This document shows, piece after piece, positions 6,879 to 14,084 of a stretch of 17,339 bases of DNA. A program made the position numbers and the translations under genes. Within the stretch, counting starts at the first letter, position 1; every line of letters starts with the position of its first letter. Location: positions 1-17,339 of the forward strand of contig JAJZSS010000002.1 in assembly GCA_021849525.1 (NCBI GenBank), written 5' to 3'. The notes under the pieces were generated by a model, which was not told where the DNA came from, did no database searches, and saw nothing but the letters and a program-made list of their open reading frames with translations. Origin of the DNA: Chloroflexota bacterium. Its GTDB lineage: Bacteria > Chloroflexota > Anaerolineae > Anaerolineales > UBA4823.

Positions 6879-8114
6879 TTAAGGCGTGGGAGTCGCCTCC
6901 CCTTCGGCATTTTCAGGGGTAGCTTCAAGTGTTTCGGGCGGATTCTCAAAGTTTTGTTGGCAAAGCTCCAGGCCGGCATTGGCATTAAAGATGGCGATCT
7001 CATCGCCCTGTAAATTGTTTAATAATGCCTGAAAGACCGGTACTGCCAGGGTACACTGGTTGGCGCGGGCCAGGGCAAATCCATAATACCAGTAATACTC
7101 TGCCACCCGACCGTACTCCAGCGGCAAGCCTTCGACAGCCTGTCCATCAGCGGTCGTACCACCCCGCACCGCCAGTTCTAATTCTGGGATCGCTTTGCTA
7201 TATTCTTCATTTTTGTAATGCATGATCCCAAGGTTACCGTGCAGGTTTGGATTTTCTGGTTCCACTTTGACAGCTTCTTCAGCATATTGTGCAGCCTGGC
7301 GGTAGCGCCCATCGGCAAAATAGGCGCGGGCAATTTCTGTCAGCGCGACGGTATCTTGAGGATTCAAGGCATAAGCCGCCAGCAGCGATTCTTCTGCCAG
7401 GCTATAGTCCCCCTGGGCCTTGTAAGCCACACCCAGATAGAGGTGGATATCAGCAATGTTTTTATTGATTGCGAGGGCCGCTTTGAACTCCTCGATAGCC
7501 TCATCCACGTTGTTCGTATTTAATAATACGATGCCCCGTGCCCGGTGTACTTCGAGGAGCGTATTATCGAGATCGCGTGCCAGGCGCGACTCTTCCCCGG
7601 CCCTATCCACCAGCTCAAAATCATTCTGGTTGATCAAGATCTCGGCATAATAGGCATGCGCCAGAGCGTTATTCGGGTCTAAATCCAGAGCCTTACGAAT
7701 AGCCAGCTCCGCTTCGCCGTATTTGCCTTGAAATCCTAGCGCCCAGCCTTGTACTGCATGGGCTAATGAATTATTGGGGTTTTTCAACAGGGCGTTCTGA
7801 GTATTCTCAATTGCCTCATCATACTGCCCGGCAAATACCTGCAAGCGGGCCAGGCTGATAAAAGTCGCTACATTCATCGGATCTACATTAATGGCCGACT
7901 TGTAAGCGGCGATTGCCAAACTGATCTTCCCCGACCGGTACAACTCGTCGGCTTCGGATAAGTAAGACTCCGGGCTCTGGGTAGGGGTTGGCGTTGGAAT
8001 GAACAGAGGCGGTGTGGCAGGAACAACGACCTGGTTGATATAAAGGAGGATAGCAATTACCGCGAGCAGTAAGGCTATGCGAAAGAAACTTGGGCGGCGA
8101 GTTCGCCGTGTCAT
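6879..8114 (-). CDS. Membrane-anchored TPR protein, paralogue A
   Basis: This 411-residue protein has an Arg-rich start (MTRRTRRPSFFR), one membrane helix at about 12-29, a linker containing PLFIPTPTPTQS (37-48), and about eight TPR-like repeats over 49-315. Clear units are DPMNVATFISLARLQ, NPNNSLAHAVQGWAL, DPNNALAHAYYAEIL and EPENPNLHGNLGIMH. It then has VEGLPL (327-332), an AEYYWYYGFALAR segment (338-350), Cys354 and Cys385, and a Glu/Thr/Pro tail ending in ATPTP. The positive-inside rule places the repeats outside the membrane. ATG 8114 is preferred over ATG 8141 because AGAGGAAG at 8132-8125 lies ten bases before it, and the predicted transcription start is near 8141. It is the first gene of a two-gene operon with paralogue B. 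I recognise the architecture but not a named family. Confidence 0.85.
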   Translation of the reverse strand: MTRRTRRPSFFRIALLLAVIAILLYINQVVVPATPPLFIPTPTPTQSPESYLSEADELYRSGKISLAIAAYKSAINVDPMNVATFISLARLQVFAGQYDEAIENTQNALLKNPNNSLAHAVQGWALGFQGKYGEAELAIRKALDLDPNNALAHAYYAEILINQNDFELVDRAGEESRLARDLDNTLLEVHRARGIVLLNTNNVDEAIEEFKAALAINKNIADIHLYLGVAYKAQGDYSLAEESLLAAYALNPQDTVALTEIARAYFADGRYRQAAQYAEEAVKVEPENPNLHGNLGIMHYKNEEYSKAIPELELAVRGGTTADGQAVEGLPLEYGRVAEYYWYYGFALARANQCTLAVPVFQALLNNLQGDEIAIFNANAGLELCQQNFENPPETLEATPENAEGEATPTP

Positions 8115-8147
8115 GGACCATTTACTTCCTCTAAGATACATAGGCGC

Positions 8148-8177
8148 ATCTTACCATCTTTCAAGAAACCAAGTCAA
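8148..8177 (-). promoter_or_regulatory. Promoter of the TPR operon
   Basis: On the minus strand TTGACT (8177-8172) and TAAGAT (8153-8148) are spaced 18 bases apart. The predicted start near 8141 gives a leader of about 27 bases holding AGAGGAAG, which supports the ATG at 8114 as the translation start. Confidence 0.7.
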
Positions 8178-8191
8178 GATTGGGATGAATA

Positions 8192-8207
8192 GCTCTTAAT
8201 CAAGAGC
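8192..8207. promoter_or_regulatory. Palindrome between divergent promoters, possible operator
   Basis: GCTCTT and AAGAGC flank AATC. The site lies upstream of both predicted -35 boxes (TPR promoter 8172-8177, trmD promoter 8224-8229), where a regulator could act on both sides. It could also be a chance palindrome; no second copy was noticed in the window. Confidence 0.3.
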
Positions 8208-8223
8208 CTCAACACTTTCTTCC

Positions 8224-8252
8224 TTGCCAAGCCTTCCGCTTCCGGCTAAAAT
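8224..8252 (+). promoter_or_regulatory. trmD promoter, placed for a leaderless mRNA
   Basis: TTGCCA (8224-8229) and TAAAAT (8247-8252) are 17 bases apart. The seventh base after the -10 box is the G of the GTG start codon at 8259. No Shine-Dalgarno-like sequence lies before this GTG. Confidence 0.6.
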
Positions 8253-8258
8253 CGTCTT

Positions 8259-9062
8259 GTGACAGCACCCGCTTTGCAATTTGATGTCTTTACCCTTTTT
8301 CCCGACGTTTTCGCACCTTATCTACAGAGCAGCATCCTGCTCCGCGCCCAGCAGCGCCAGCTGATCCAGATCCAGCTTCACAATATTCGGGATTGGACAA
8401 CCGATCGCCACCATATCACCGATGACGAGCCCTATGGCGGTGGCGGGGGAATGGTGATGAAACCCGAGCCAATCTTTACGGCGGTAGAGAGTGTACTGGG
8501 CTCGCCACCCACCTGCCCGGTCATTTTACTCACCCCACAGGGGCGTTTATTTAACCAGGGCGTCGCTCGCCAGCTGGTGCAACCTGCTTTGGAAGGCCTC
8601 ACGGCGGCAGCAGAATTGCCCTCCCCGCGTTTGGCTTTGTTGTGTGGAAGATATGAAGGGATCGACGAACGCGTTCGCCAGTACCTGGTGAGCGATGAAA
8701 TCTCGATCGGGGATTATGTGCTCACCGGCGGCGAATTAGCCGCACTGGTTGTGATCGATGCCGTCAGCCGGCTGATCCCTGGCGTGCTTGGCGACCCGGA
8801 CGGGGCGGAAGACGATTCCCATGCTTCGGGCTTGCTCGAATATCCGCATTACACCCGCCCGCCAGAATTTCGCGGCTATCCGGTACCCGAGGTACTCCTT
8901 TCGGGCGACCATGCCCGGATTGCTCGCTGGCGGCGGGAGCAAGCCCTGCTGCGCACCTGGCAGCGCCGCCCGGACATGCTCCCAAATGCACCGTTGAGCG
9001 ACAAGGACCGTAAATTTTTAGCCAAATTAGAGGCCGAACTCCCCCAGGAACCAGATGCCTGA
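8259..9062 (+). CDS. trmD: tRNA (guanine-N1-)-methyltransferase TrmD
   Basis: TrmD methylates G37 of tRNAs using S-adenosylmethionine and prevents +1 frameshifts; it is a trefoil-knot dimer. The 267-residue product has the N-terminal [11 protein letters not shown], the [13 protein letters not shown] motif at 55-67, the knot segments [13 protein letters not shown] (128-140) and [17 protein letters not shown], and RLIPGVLG with Arg171. The catalytic Asp-Ser pair (Asp186, Ser187) is followed by [11 protein letters not shown] and the C-terminal [17 protein letters not shown] helix. The start is GTG 8259, which begins right at the conserved N-terminus and coincides with the predicted transcription start. 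It stands apart from rpsP, rimM and rplS, its usual neighbours in many bacteria, and is divergent from the TPR operon. Confidence 0.96.
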   Translation: MTAPALQFDVFTLFPDVFAPYLQSSILLRAQQRQLIQIQLHNIRDWTTDRHHITDDEPYGGGGGMVMKPEPIFTAVESVLGSPPTCPVILLTPQGRLFNQGVARQLVQPALEGLTAAAELPSPRLALLCGRYEGIDERVRQYLVSDEISIGDYVLTGGELAALVVIDAVSRLIPGVLGDPDGAEDDSHASGLLEYPHYTRPPEFRGYPVPEVLLSGDHARIARWRREQALLRTWQRRPDMLPNAPLSDKDRKFLAKLEAELPQEPDA

Positions 9063-9083
9063 CAGCATCTACATTGGATAAAC

Positions 9084-9104
9084 CCGGTCAGTCCAACCGG
9101 TCAG
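9084..9104 (+). repeat. Short direct repeat / weak hairpin between trmD and the MFS gene
   Basis: CCGGTCAG occurs at 9084-9091 and 9097-9104. The same bases can form a 5-bp hairpin (CCGGT with ACCGG around a 7-base loop). No U-tract follows, so it is not a convincing terminator. It could be a tandem protein-binding site or chance. Confidence 0.3.
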
Positions 9105-9146
9105 GGTGATCCATTATTTCAATAATCGAGAGCATGGAGGCAGAAG

Positions 9147-10412
9147 ATGAAATTCAGCTACCCAAAAACGTTTCTCCTCGGATTCGGCTTTTTTGGCGTG
9201 AGTGTCATTTGGGGAACCTACAATGCGTTCGTTCCATTAATCCTGGCAAATAAATTCAACCTGGCACCCGCCTGGATCGGCTTTTTCATGACCCTGGATA
9301 ATATCGCCGCCTTGTTGATCCAGCCCCCGGTTGGCGCCTGGTCCGACCGCCTGCGCACGCCCCTGGGCAGGCGCCTGCCATTTATCTTGATCGGGGCACC
9401 GGTCGGTGCATTGGTTTTCGGATTAATCCCACTCGTGAATGCACTGCCGCTCTTCGTTGCCTGTACAACCACCTTGCTCCTCAGCATGGCGTTCTGGCGC
9501 ACGCCGGTCATCGCCCTGATGCCCGATATCACTCCCTCAAAATATCGCTCGCAAGCCAATGGCATCATCAATTTCATGGGGGGAGTGGGCTCGATCATCT
9601 CCTTCCTGGGAGGGGCTGCGCTTTACGAGATGAATAAGGCTTATCCCTTCTGGCTGGGTTCGGCGTTGGTGATTGTTGCCAGCTTGATGGTCTTAATTTT
9701 CATCCGCGAGCCGAAAGAGTACCTAACCGCTGAAAAACAGCCAGGCATCCTGCAAAGTGTCCAGGAAGTGATCAACGATCCGGACAAAAGCGCCCTGCGC
9801 ATGCTGGCAGCAATATTTTTCTGGTTCGTCGCTTACAATGCCATCGAAGCCTTTTTTACGCTGTACGCCACCAATCACCTGGGAGTGGCAGAGGCTGATG
9901 GGGCGCGTTTATTAGGCCAGCTCTCTCTCCTGTTCGTCTTATTTGCCCTGCCCTCCGGATACATCGGCGGGCGTTTCGGGCGGCGCGTGACGATTATGAC
10001 CGGTATCACGCTGATGGCGATTGCCATGCTGGTCATGTATTTCACACCGGTTGAAGTCCTGACCATCCAGCTCACGCGTTTGCCCGTCCTGGGCGCAGTG
10101 CCAGTGATCGGTCTGATCTTGATGGTCGCCGGGATTGCCTGGGCGCTAGTCAATATCAATTCGCTGCCCATGGTCGTGGATATGACAACCACCGCCCGCC
10201 TGGGTACATACACCGGTCTGTACTACCTGGCTTCCACACTTGCAGCAATTACCGGCCCCAATATCAATGGCTGGATCATCCAGCTGGGCGGGCGCAATTA
10301 CAATACAATCATGTTCGTGGCGCCAATTTTTATGCTGGTAGCCTGGGTTTTGATCTCGGGTGTGAAGCGCGGTGAAGCCCACCTTGCCGCTGAACCGGTT
10401 CCGGCTGATTGA
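9147..10412 (+). CDS. MFS transporter, possibly sugar-related
   Basis: This 421-residue protein is strongly hydrophobic, with about 12 membrane helices, and is a major facilitator superfamily carrier. The cytoplasmic loop 2-3 motif is GAWSDRLRTPLGRRLPFI (63-80). This form, with an expanded loop before GRR and a following Pro-Phe, resembles sugar-cation symporters of the GPH and SLC45 type more than drug exporters. A second-half equivalent, GYIGGRFGRRVTI, is also present. The start ATG 9147 is supported by GGAGG six bases upstream. galE follows after 28 bases, which makes sugar transport more plausible but does not prove it; the substrate is unknown. It follows trmD by 84 bases, with no clear terminator between them. 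Confidence 0.85.
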   Translation: MKFSYPKTFLLGFGFFGVSVIWGTYNAFVPLILANKFNLAPAWIGFFMTLDNIAALLIQPPVGAWSDRLRTPLGRRLPFILIGAPVGALVFGLIPLVNALPLFVACTTTLLLSMAFWRTPVIALMPDITPSKYRSQANGIINFMGGVGSIISFLGGAALYEMNKAYPFWLGSALVIVASLMVLIFIREPKEYLTAEKQPGILQSVQEVINDPDKSALRMLAAIFFWFVAYNAIEAFFTLYATNHLGVAEADGARLLGQLSLLFVLFALPSGYIGGRFGRRVTIMTGITLMAIAMLVMYFTPVEVLTIQLTRLPVLGAVPVIGLILMVAGIAWALVNINSLPMVVDMTTTARLGTYTGLYYLASTLAAITGPNINGWIIQLGGRNYNTIMFVAPIFMLVAWVLISGVKRGEAHLAAEPVPAD

Positions 10413-10440
10413 TCTGATCGAGCAAGCAAAAGGAAAGCTG

Positions 10441-11451
10441 ATGAATATTTTAGTAACCGGCGGTGCCGGATATATTGGCAGCCATACCTGCCTGGAACTG
10501 CTGAAAGCAGGCTATGAAGTTGTTGTGGTCGATAACCTGGCGAACAGTAAAGAAGAGGCTTTATGCAGGGTTCAGGAGCTGGCTGGAAAAAGTCTCACTT
10601 TTTACCGGGTGGATTTGCTTGACAGACCTGCTCTGGATACGATATTTGCCAGCCAATCCATTGACAGCGTGATTCACTTTGCCGGCTTAAAGGCGGTAGG
10701 CGAATCGGTCTCAATTCCGCTGCATTATTACCAGAATAATATCACCGGCACTCTGAACCTGTGCCAGGTCATGCAAAAATATGAGGTTAAAAAATTGGTT
10801 TTTAGCTCATCAGCGACTGTTTATGGGGAGAATAACCCATCTCCACTGCAGGAGGATTATCCGCTCTCGGCAACAAACCCCTATGGGCGTTCCAAGCTGA
10901 TGATCGAAGAGATCCTGCGAGACCTGCATCGTTCGGATCCAACCTGGGATATTGCCATCCTGCGCTATTTCAATCCTGTCGGTGCCCATTCCAGCGGGCA
11001 GATTGGGGAAGACCCAAACGGCATCCCTAACAATCTATTACCTTATATCACCCAGGTTGCGGTGGGGCGATTAGCCCAACTCTCGGTGTTTGGGAATGAT
11101 TACCCAACTCCGGATGGATCCGGGATCCGTGATTATATCCATGTCGTCGATCTGGCTGGAGGGCATATCAAGGCGTTGGAGAAGCTGGAATCGCACCCAG
11201 GAGCCGTGGCTTACAATCTTGGAACCGGGCGCGGCTACAGCGTGCTGGAAGTGGTTGAAGCATTCTCAAAAGCTTCTGGGAGAGCTATCCCTTATCGGAT
11301 TACGGCGCGCCGTCCAGGTGATGTCGGTGTCAGCGTTGCCGATCCGACACGTGCCCAGCAGGAGCTAGACTGGTATGCCCAATTGGGACTTGCAGAGATG
11401 TGCGCAGATTCCTGGCGCTGGCAGGAACAAAATCCCGAAGGCTATCCTTAA
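10441..11451 (+). CDS. galE: UDP-glucose 4-epimerase
   Basis: GalE interconverts UDP-glucose and UDP-galactose with a bound NAD, in the Leloir pathway and in supply of galactose units for glycans. The 336-residue product is of normal length. It has the Rossmann motif VTGGAGYIGSH with Gly7, Gly10 and Gly13, VVDNLANS, the HFAGLKAVGES segment, the catalytic Ser124 in FSSSATVYGE, and the Tyr148-x3-Lys152 pair in NPYGRSKL. RYFNPVGAH, DGSGIRDYIHVVDLA and YNLGTGRGYSVLE are also typical of GalE. ATG 10441 is chosen because the Rossmann fold begins there and AAAGGA lies just upstream; the frame is open to 10372 but that part overlaps the MFS gene. Spacing of 28 bases from the transporter and 31 to the next gene suggests one transcript. 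Confidence 0.95.
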   Translation: MNILVTGGAGYIGSHTCLELLKAGYEVVVVDNLANSKEEALCRVQELAGKSLTFYRVDLLDRPALDTIFASQSIDSVIHFAGLKAVGESVSIPLHYYQNNITGTLNLCQVMQKYEVKKLVFSSSATVYGENNPSPLQEDYPLSATNPYGRSKLMIEEILRDLHRSDPTWDIAILRYFNPVGAHSSGQIGEDPNGIPNNLLPYITQVAVGRLAQLSVFGNDYPTPDGSGIRDYIHVVDLAGGHIKALEKLESHPGAVAYNLGTGRGYSVLEVVEAFSKASGRAIPYRITARRPGDVGVSVADPTRAQQELDWYAQLGLAEMCADSWRWQEQNPEGYP

Positions 11452-11459
11452 ATAGGCCC

Positions 11460-11475
11460 GATCACAAAGGTGATC
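11460..11475 (+). other. Small hairpin covering the ribosome-binding site of the RluA gene
   Basis: GATCAC (11460-11465) and GTGATC (11470-11475) flank AAAG. The only reasonable Shine-Dalgarno sequence for the next gene, AAAGGTG, lies in its loop and 3' arm, about ten bases before ATG 11483. If folded, it would lower translation initiation. Confidence 0.35.
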
Positions 11476-11482
11476 CACAGGT

Positions 11483-12205
11483 ATGTCCATCCCTCCTCAC
11501 GATTGTATTCTACATGTTGATGAAGCCATCCTGGTGGTGAATAAACCGCCGGGCTTGCCAACCTTACCCGATGGGTACAATCGCGCCGTGCCACATCTCA
11601 AATCCCTGCTGGAACCGGATTTTGGACGATTGTGGATTGTCCACCGCCTGGATCGACAGACCAGCGGAGTCATCGTCCTGGCTCGCAGTGCAGCTGCGCA
11701 CCGCCATCTCAATCTCCAATTTGAACGCCGCCAGGTCGTTAAAACCTATCACGCCCTGGTACTCGGAACCCCCACCTGGGACGAGCAGACGATTCGCCTG
11801 CCCCTGCGTGCCAATGGGGACCGGCGTCACCGCACGGTGGTCGACCCCGAGAATGGCAAACCGGCAGTTACTGAGCTAAATGTAAAACAACGGTTTGAAG
11901 ACAAAATAGCTTTAATTGAGGCTGTGCCGCGTACCGGACGGACCCACCAGATCCGCGCCCACCTGGCAGCGATCGGCTATCCCCTGGCAGCCGATGAGCT
12001 TTACGGCGGCGGAAAGGCATTCTTCCTGTCACAGATTCAGTCCATTGCCAGCGAATATGACATTCCTTTAATTGAGCGAGCAGCATTACATGCTGTTTCG
12101 CTCGAGTTAATCCATCCGGACCAATTAAATAATCTGTTGTTTAGGGCTCCGTACGCCAACGATTTCGTTCAGGTGGTCAGCCTTTTGGGGGATCCGCGGG
12201 AATAA
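11483..12205 (+). CDS. RluA-family RNA pseudouridine synthase
   Basis: This enzyme converts uridine to pseudouridine in rRNA or tRNA. The 240-residue product has the RluA signature HRLDRQTSGVIVLAR at 54-68 with catalytic Asp57, VNKPPGLPT at 19-27, the VVKTYHALVLG strand region, and the C-terminal RTGRTHQIRAHLAAIGYPLAADELYGG motif. It has no N-terminal S4 RNA-binding domain, so it is a catalytic-domain-only form like RluA or TruC and unlike RluC/RluD. The RNA target cannot be read from the sequence, so no gene symbol is given. ATG 11483 fits the family start. It is probably co-transcribed with galE, although the functions are unrelated. The next operon has its own promoter about 60 bases downstream. 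Confidence 0.9.
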   Translation: MSIPPHDCILHVDEAILVVNKPPGLPTLPDGYNRAVPHLKSLLEPDFGRLWIVHRLDRQTSGVIVLARSAAAHRHLNLQFERRQVVKTYHALVLGTPTWDEQTIRLPLRANGDRRHRTVVDPENGKPAVTELNVKQRFEDKIALIEAVPRTGRTHQIRAHLAAIGYPLAADELYGGGKAFFLSQIQSIASEYDIPLIERAALHAVSLELIHPDQLNNLLFRAPYANDFVQVVSLLGDPRE

Positions 12206-12262
12206 GCTAGCTCTGGATTGTTAATTCATTGTCAGAATTTGGGGGCCAGACAGTCTGATTTC

Positions 12263-12291
12263 TTGACGTACATCTTTCCACATGGTATCAT
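12263..12291 (+). promoter_or_regulatory. Promoter of the hrcA-grpE-dnaK-dnaJ operon
   Basis: TTGACG (12263-12268) and TATCAT (12286-12291) are exactly 17 bases apart. The predicted start near 12298 lies just before the CIRCE element, so HrcA binding would block initiation or early elongation. Confidence 0.85.
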
Positions 12292-12304
12292 CTTAACTTG
12301 AATT

Positions 12305-12331
12305 TTAGCACTCTCGTGCCGAGAGTGCTAA
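12305..12331 (+). promoter_or_regulatory. CIRCE operator of the dnaK operon
   Basis: TTAGCACTC and GAGTGCTAA flank nine bases (TCGTGCCGA), both arms perfect. It lies only 15 bases before the hrcA ATG, so the same inverted repeat would also be a hairpin in the mRNA close to the start codon. This gives hrcA autoregulation. Confidence 0.97.
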
Positions 12332-12346
12332 AATAGTGAGAACAAG

Positions 12347-13381
12347 ATGCTGAATCTAACCGAACGACAAAAACAAATTCTAGCGCTGGTCATTCGCGAT
12401 TATATTGAAACCGGTCAACCGGTGGGTTCGCAGCGGTTGGTGGAAGTATACGAGCTTACTTATAGCTCCGCGACCGTGCGAAACGAAATGGGCGCGCTGA
12501 CCGAGATGGGCTACCTGCGCCAACCTCATACCTCCGCCGGACGGGTGCCGAGCGAGGAAGGCTACCGATACTTTGTCGGTCAGTTAATGGGCAATACCGA
12601 CCTGCCGGTCCCCACCAAGCGCATGATTGTCCACCAGTTTTATCAGGCCGGCACCGACATCGAACGCTGGATGCGCCTAGCGGCTTCGGTTCTCGCTCAC
12701 CAATCTCAAGCTGCCTCTGTCGTTACTGCTCCCCATTCAGACACTTCTGTCTTTAAGCATATTGAGTTGATCAATACCCGTGGCCGTCAGGTTTTGATGG
12801 TGTTGGTAATGACCAACGGTGAAATTCGCCAGCAGATGCTGGCTCTGGCAGAACCGGTCACCCAGGAGCAGTTAAGCCAGGTTGCCCAAAGGTTAAACAA
12901 CCTGTATCAAGGATTGAATGTAGAAAATATTCAGGCCTCCGGCAGTCCGCTCGAAGCCCTGGAACAAGATATCACCAAACTAATCATCGAAGATATCCGC
13001 CAATCGAGCCACATTCTGGGCAGCGAAGTCTATCGCGATGGCTTGAACCATGTGCTGGATGATCCTGAATTCTCTGAAGAAGGTGGGGCGCGGCGTGCTT
13101 TACGCATCATCGAAGAACGCCCGCTGCTCGAAGACCTGATCACGCGCACAGTGCTCTCGACCGAGTTGGGGGGCGTGCAGGTATTAATTGGCGGCGAAGG
13201 CACGTATGAAGAGCTGCGCGATTGCTCCGTCGTCCTGGCGCGCTATGGACATCCCGATCTGGCAACCGGAACCCTGGGCGTCCTGGGGCCGATTCGGATG
13301 CCTTATGGGCGGACGATTTCCACCGTGCGCTTTGTCGCAAATTTACTCAGCAATCTTGTTGTCGATCTGCATGCGGAATAG
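12347..13381 (+). CDS. hrcA: Heat-inducible transcription repressor HrcA
   Basis: HrcA binds CIRCE as a dimer and represses chaperone operons until heat or misfolded protein withdraws GroEL. The 344-residue product has normal length. The N-terminal winged helix is clear: LTERQKQILALVIRDYIETGQPVGSQ near the start (residues 4-29), then SSATVRNEMGALTEMGYLRQPHTSAGRVPSEEGYRYFV in register. The central and C-terminal ligand-like region includes VLIGGEGTYEELRDCSVVLARY and GTLGVLGPIRMPYGRTISTVRF, typical of the family. Only a weak GTGAG precedes ATG 12347, because the CIRCE sits immediately upstream; expression is probably low, as suits a repressor. It heads the dnaK operon, and both targets (this operon and groESL) are in the window. 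Confidence 0.97.
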   Translation: MLNLTERQKQILALVIRDYIETGQPVGSQRLVEVYELTYSSATVRNEMGALTEMGYLRQPHTSAGRVPSEEGYRYFVGQLMGNTDLPVPTKRMIVHQFYQAGTDIERWMRLAASVLAHQSQAASVVTAPHSDTSVFKHIELINTRGRQVLMVLVMTNGEIRQQMLALAEPVTQEQLSQVAQRLNNLYQGLNVENIQASGSPLEALEQDITKLIIEDIRQSSHILGSEVYRDGLNHVLDDPEFSEEGGARRALRIIEERPLLEDLITRTVLSTELGGVQVLIGGEGTYEELRDCSVVLARYGHPDLATGTLGVLGPIRMPYGRTISTVRFVANLLSNLVVDLHAE

Positions 13382-13432
13382 CGCCTCTACAGGTGCATTT
13401 CAGGCCTCTTTTTTGAAAGGAAACACGAAATT

Positions 13433-14011
13433 ATGGCTGATTTTGAGACAAATGAACCAAATCCTGAAGAAACAAATCCATCCGCCAGGCCGGAAGCAGC
13501 CCAAACTACCTCGCCGGAAGCTCAAACCAACGCTGAAACGCTTCCTGAGGTTGAGACTCTGATGCAAACGTTAAAGGATTGTCAGTCCAAAGCAGATGAA
13601 TATCTGGACGGCTGGCAGCGCTCACGAGCGGATTTTGCCAACTATAAGCGGCGGATCGATCGCGAACAAAGCCAGGTTTACCAAAACGCGGCGGGCAGTA
13701 TTTTCAAACGCTATCTCGAAATATTAGACGATCTGGAACGCGCTCTCAAAAATCGCCCACCAGAAGGCGAAGGCGCTATCTGGGCTGATGGGATCGAATT
13801 AGTCTATCGAAAATTCTTGAGCATCCTGGAAGCAGAAGGGATCACCCAGCAACAAGCTCAAGGCGTCGATTTTGATCCGACTCTTCACGAAGCGATCTCG
13901 TCTGAGCCGCACGAAGATTTCCAGAGCGGGCAAGTCATCGAGGTCATCAAAAATGGATATATGCTGGGTGAGCGAGTCCTGCGTCCAGCTCTGGTCAGGG
14001 TCGCACAATAA
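13433..14011 (+). CDS. grpE: Nucleotide exchange factor GrpE
   Basis: GrpE is the dimeric exchange factor that releases ADP from DnaK. The 192-residue product begins with a Glu/Pro/Thr-rich disordered stretch of about 40 residues. It then has a long helix (about 42-95) with the family segment [19 protein letters not shown], and a C-terminal beta domain ending [10 protein letters not shown], then [25 protein letters not shown], which contacts the DnaK nucleotide domain. AAAGGA lies about eleven bases before ATG 13433. It is 51 bases after hrcA and 73 before dnaK in the same operon. Confidence 0.96.
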   Translation: MADFETNEPNPEETNPSARPEAAQTTSPEAQTNAETLPEVETLMQTLKDCQSKADEYLDGWQRSRADFANYKRRIDREQSQVYQNAAGSIFKRYLEILDDLERALKNRPPEGEGAIWADGIELVYRKFLSILEAEGITQQQAQGVDFDPTLHEAISSEPHEDFQSGQVIEVIKNGYMLGERVLRPALVRVAQ

Positions 14012-14084
14012 TATTGATTCAAGAAATTATCTGCGGGCAGAATCCGCAATTCAGGTATGGTTTATTTCACTGGAGGAAAAATCA

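Noticed and set aside
12221..12262. CAGA/TCTG mini-hairpin followed by ATTTCTT, considered as terminator of the galE-RluA transcript
   Set aside because: A 4-bp stem with a 3-base loop is too weak to call; no clear terminator is visible before the hrcA promoter.
13382..13432. Hairpin GCGCCT/AGGTGC plus a T6 run between hrcA and grpE, considered as an attenuator
   Set aside because: The stem is 6 bp with a wobble pair and the T-run starts more than ten bases beyond it, so it does not fit an intrinsic terminator.
13872..14084. An upstream extension of dnaK giving a 703-residue product
   Set aside because: The extra part overlaps grpE, has no family similarity, and ATG 14085 has a strong GGAGG and the exact DnaK N-terminus.
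14012..14084. Possible internal promoter before dnaK (TTGATT with CAGAAT) and a 5-bp stem TGCGG/CCGCA
   Set aside because: The hexamers match poorly and the stem is short; the gap is adequately explained as an intercistronic spacer with the dnaK ribosome-binding site.
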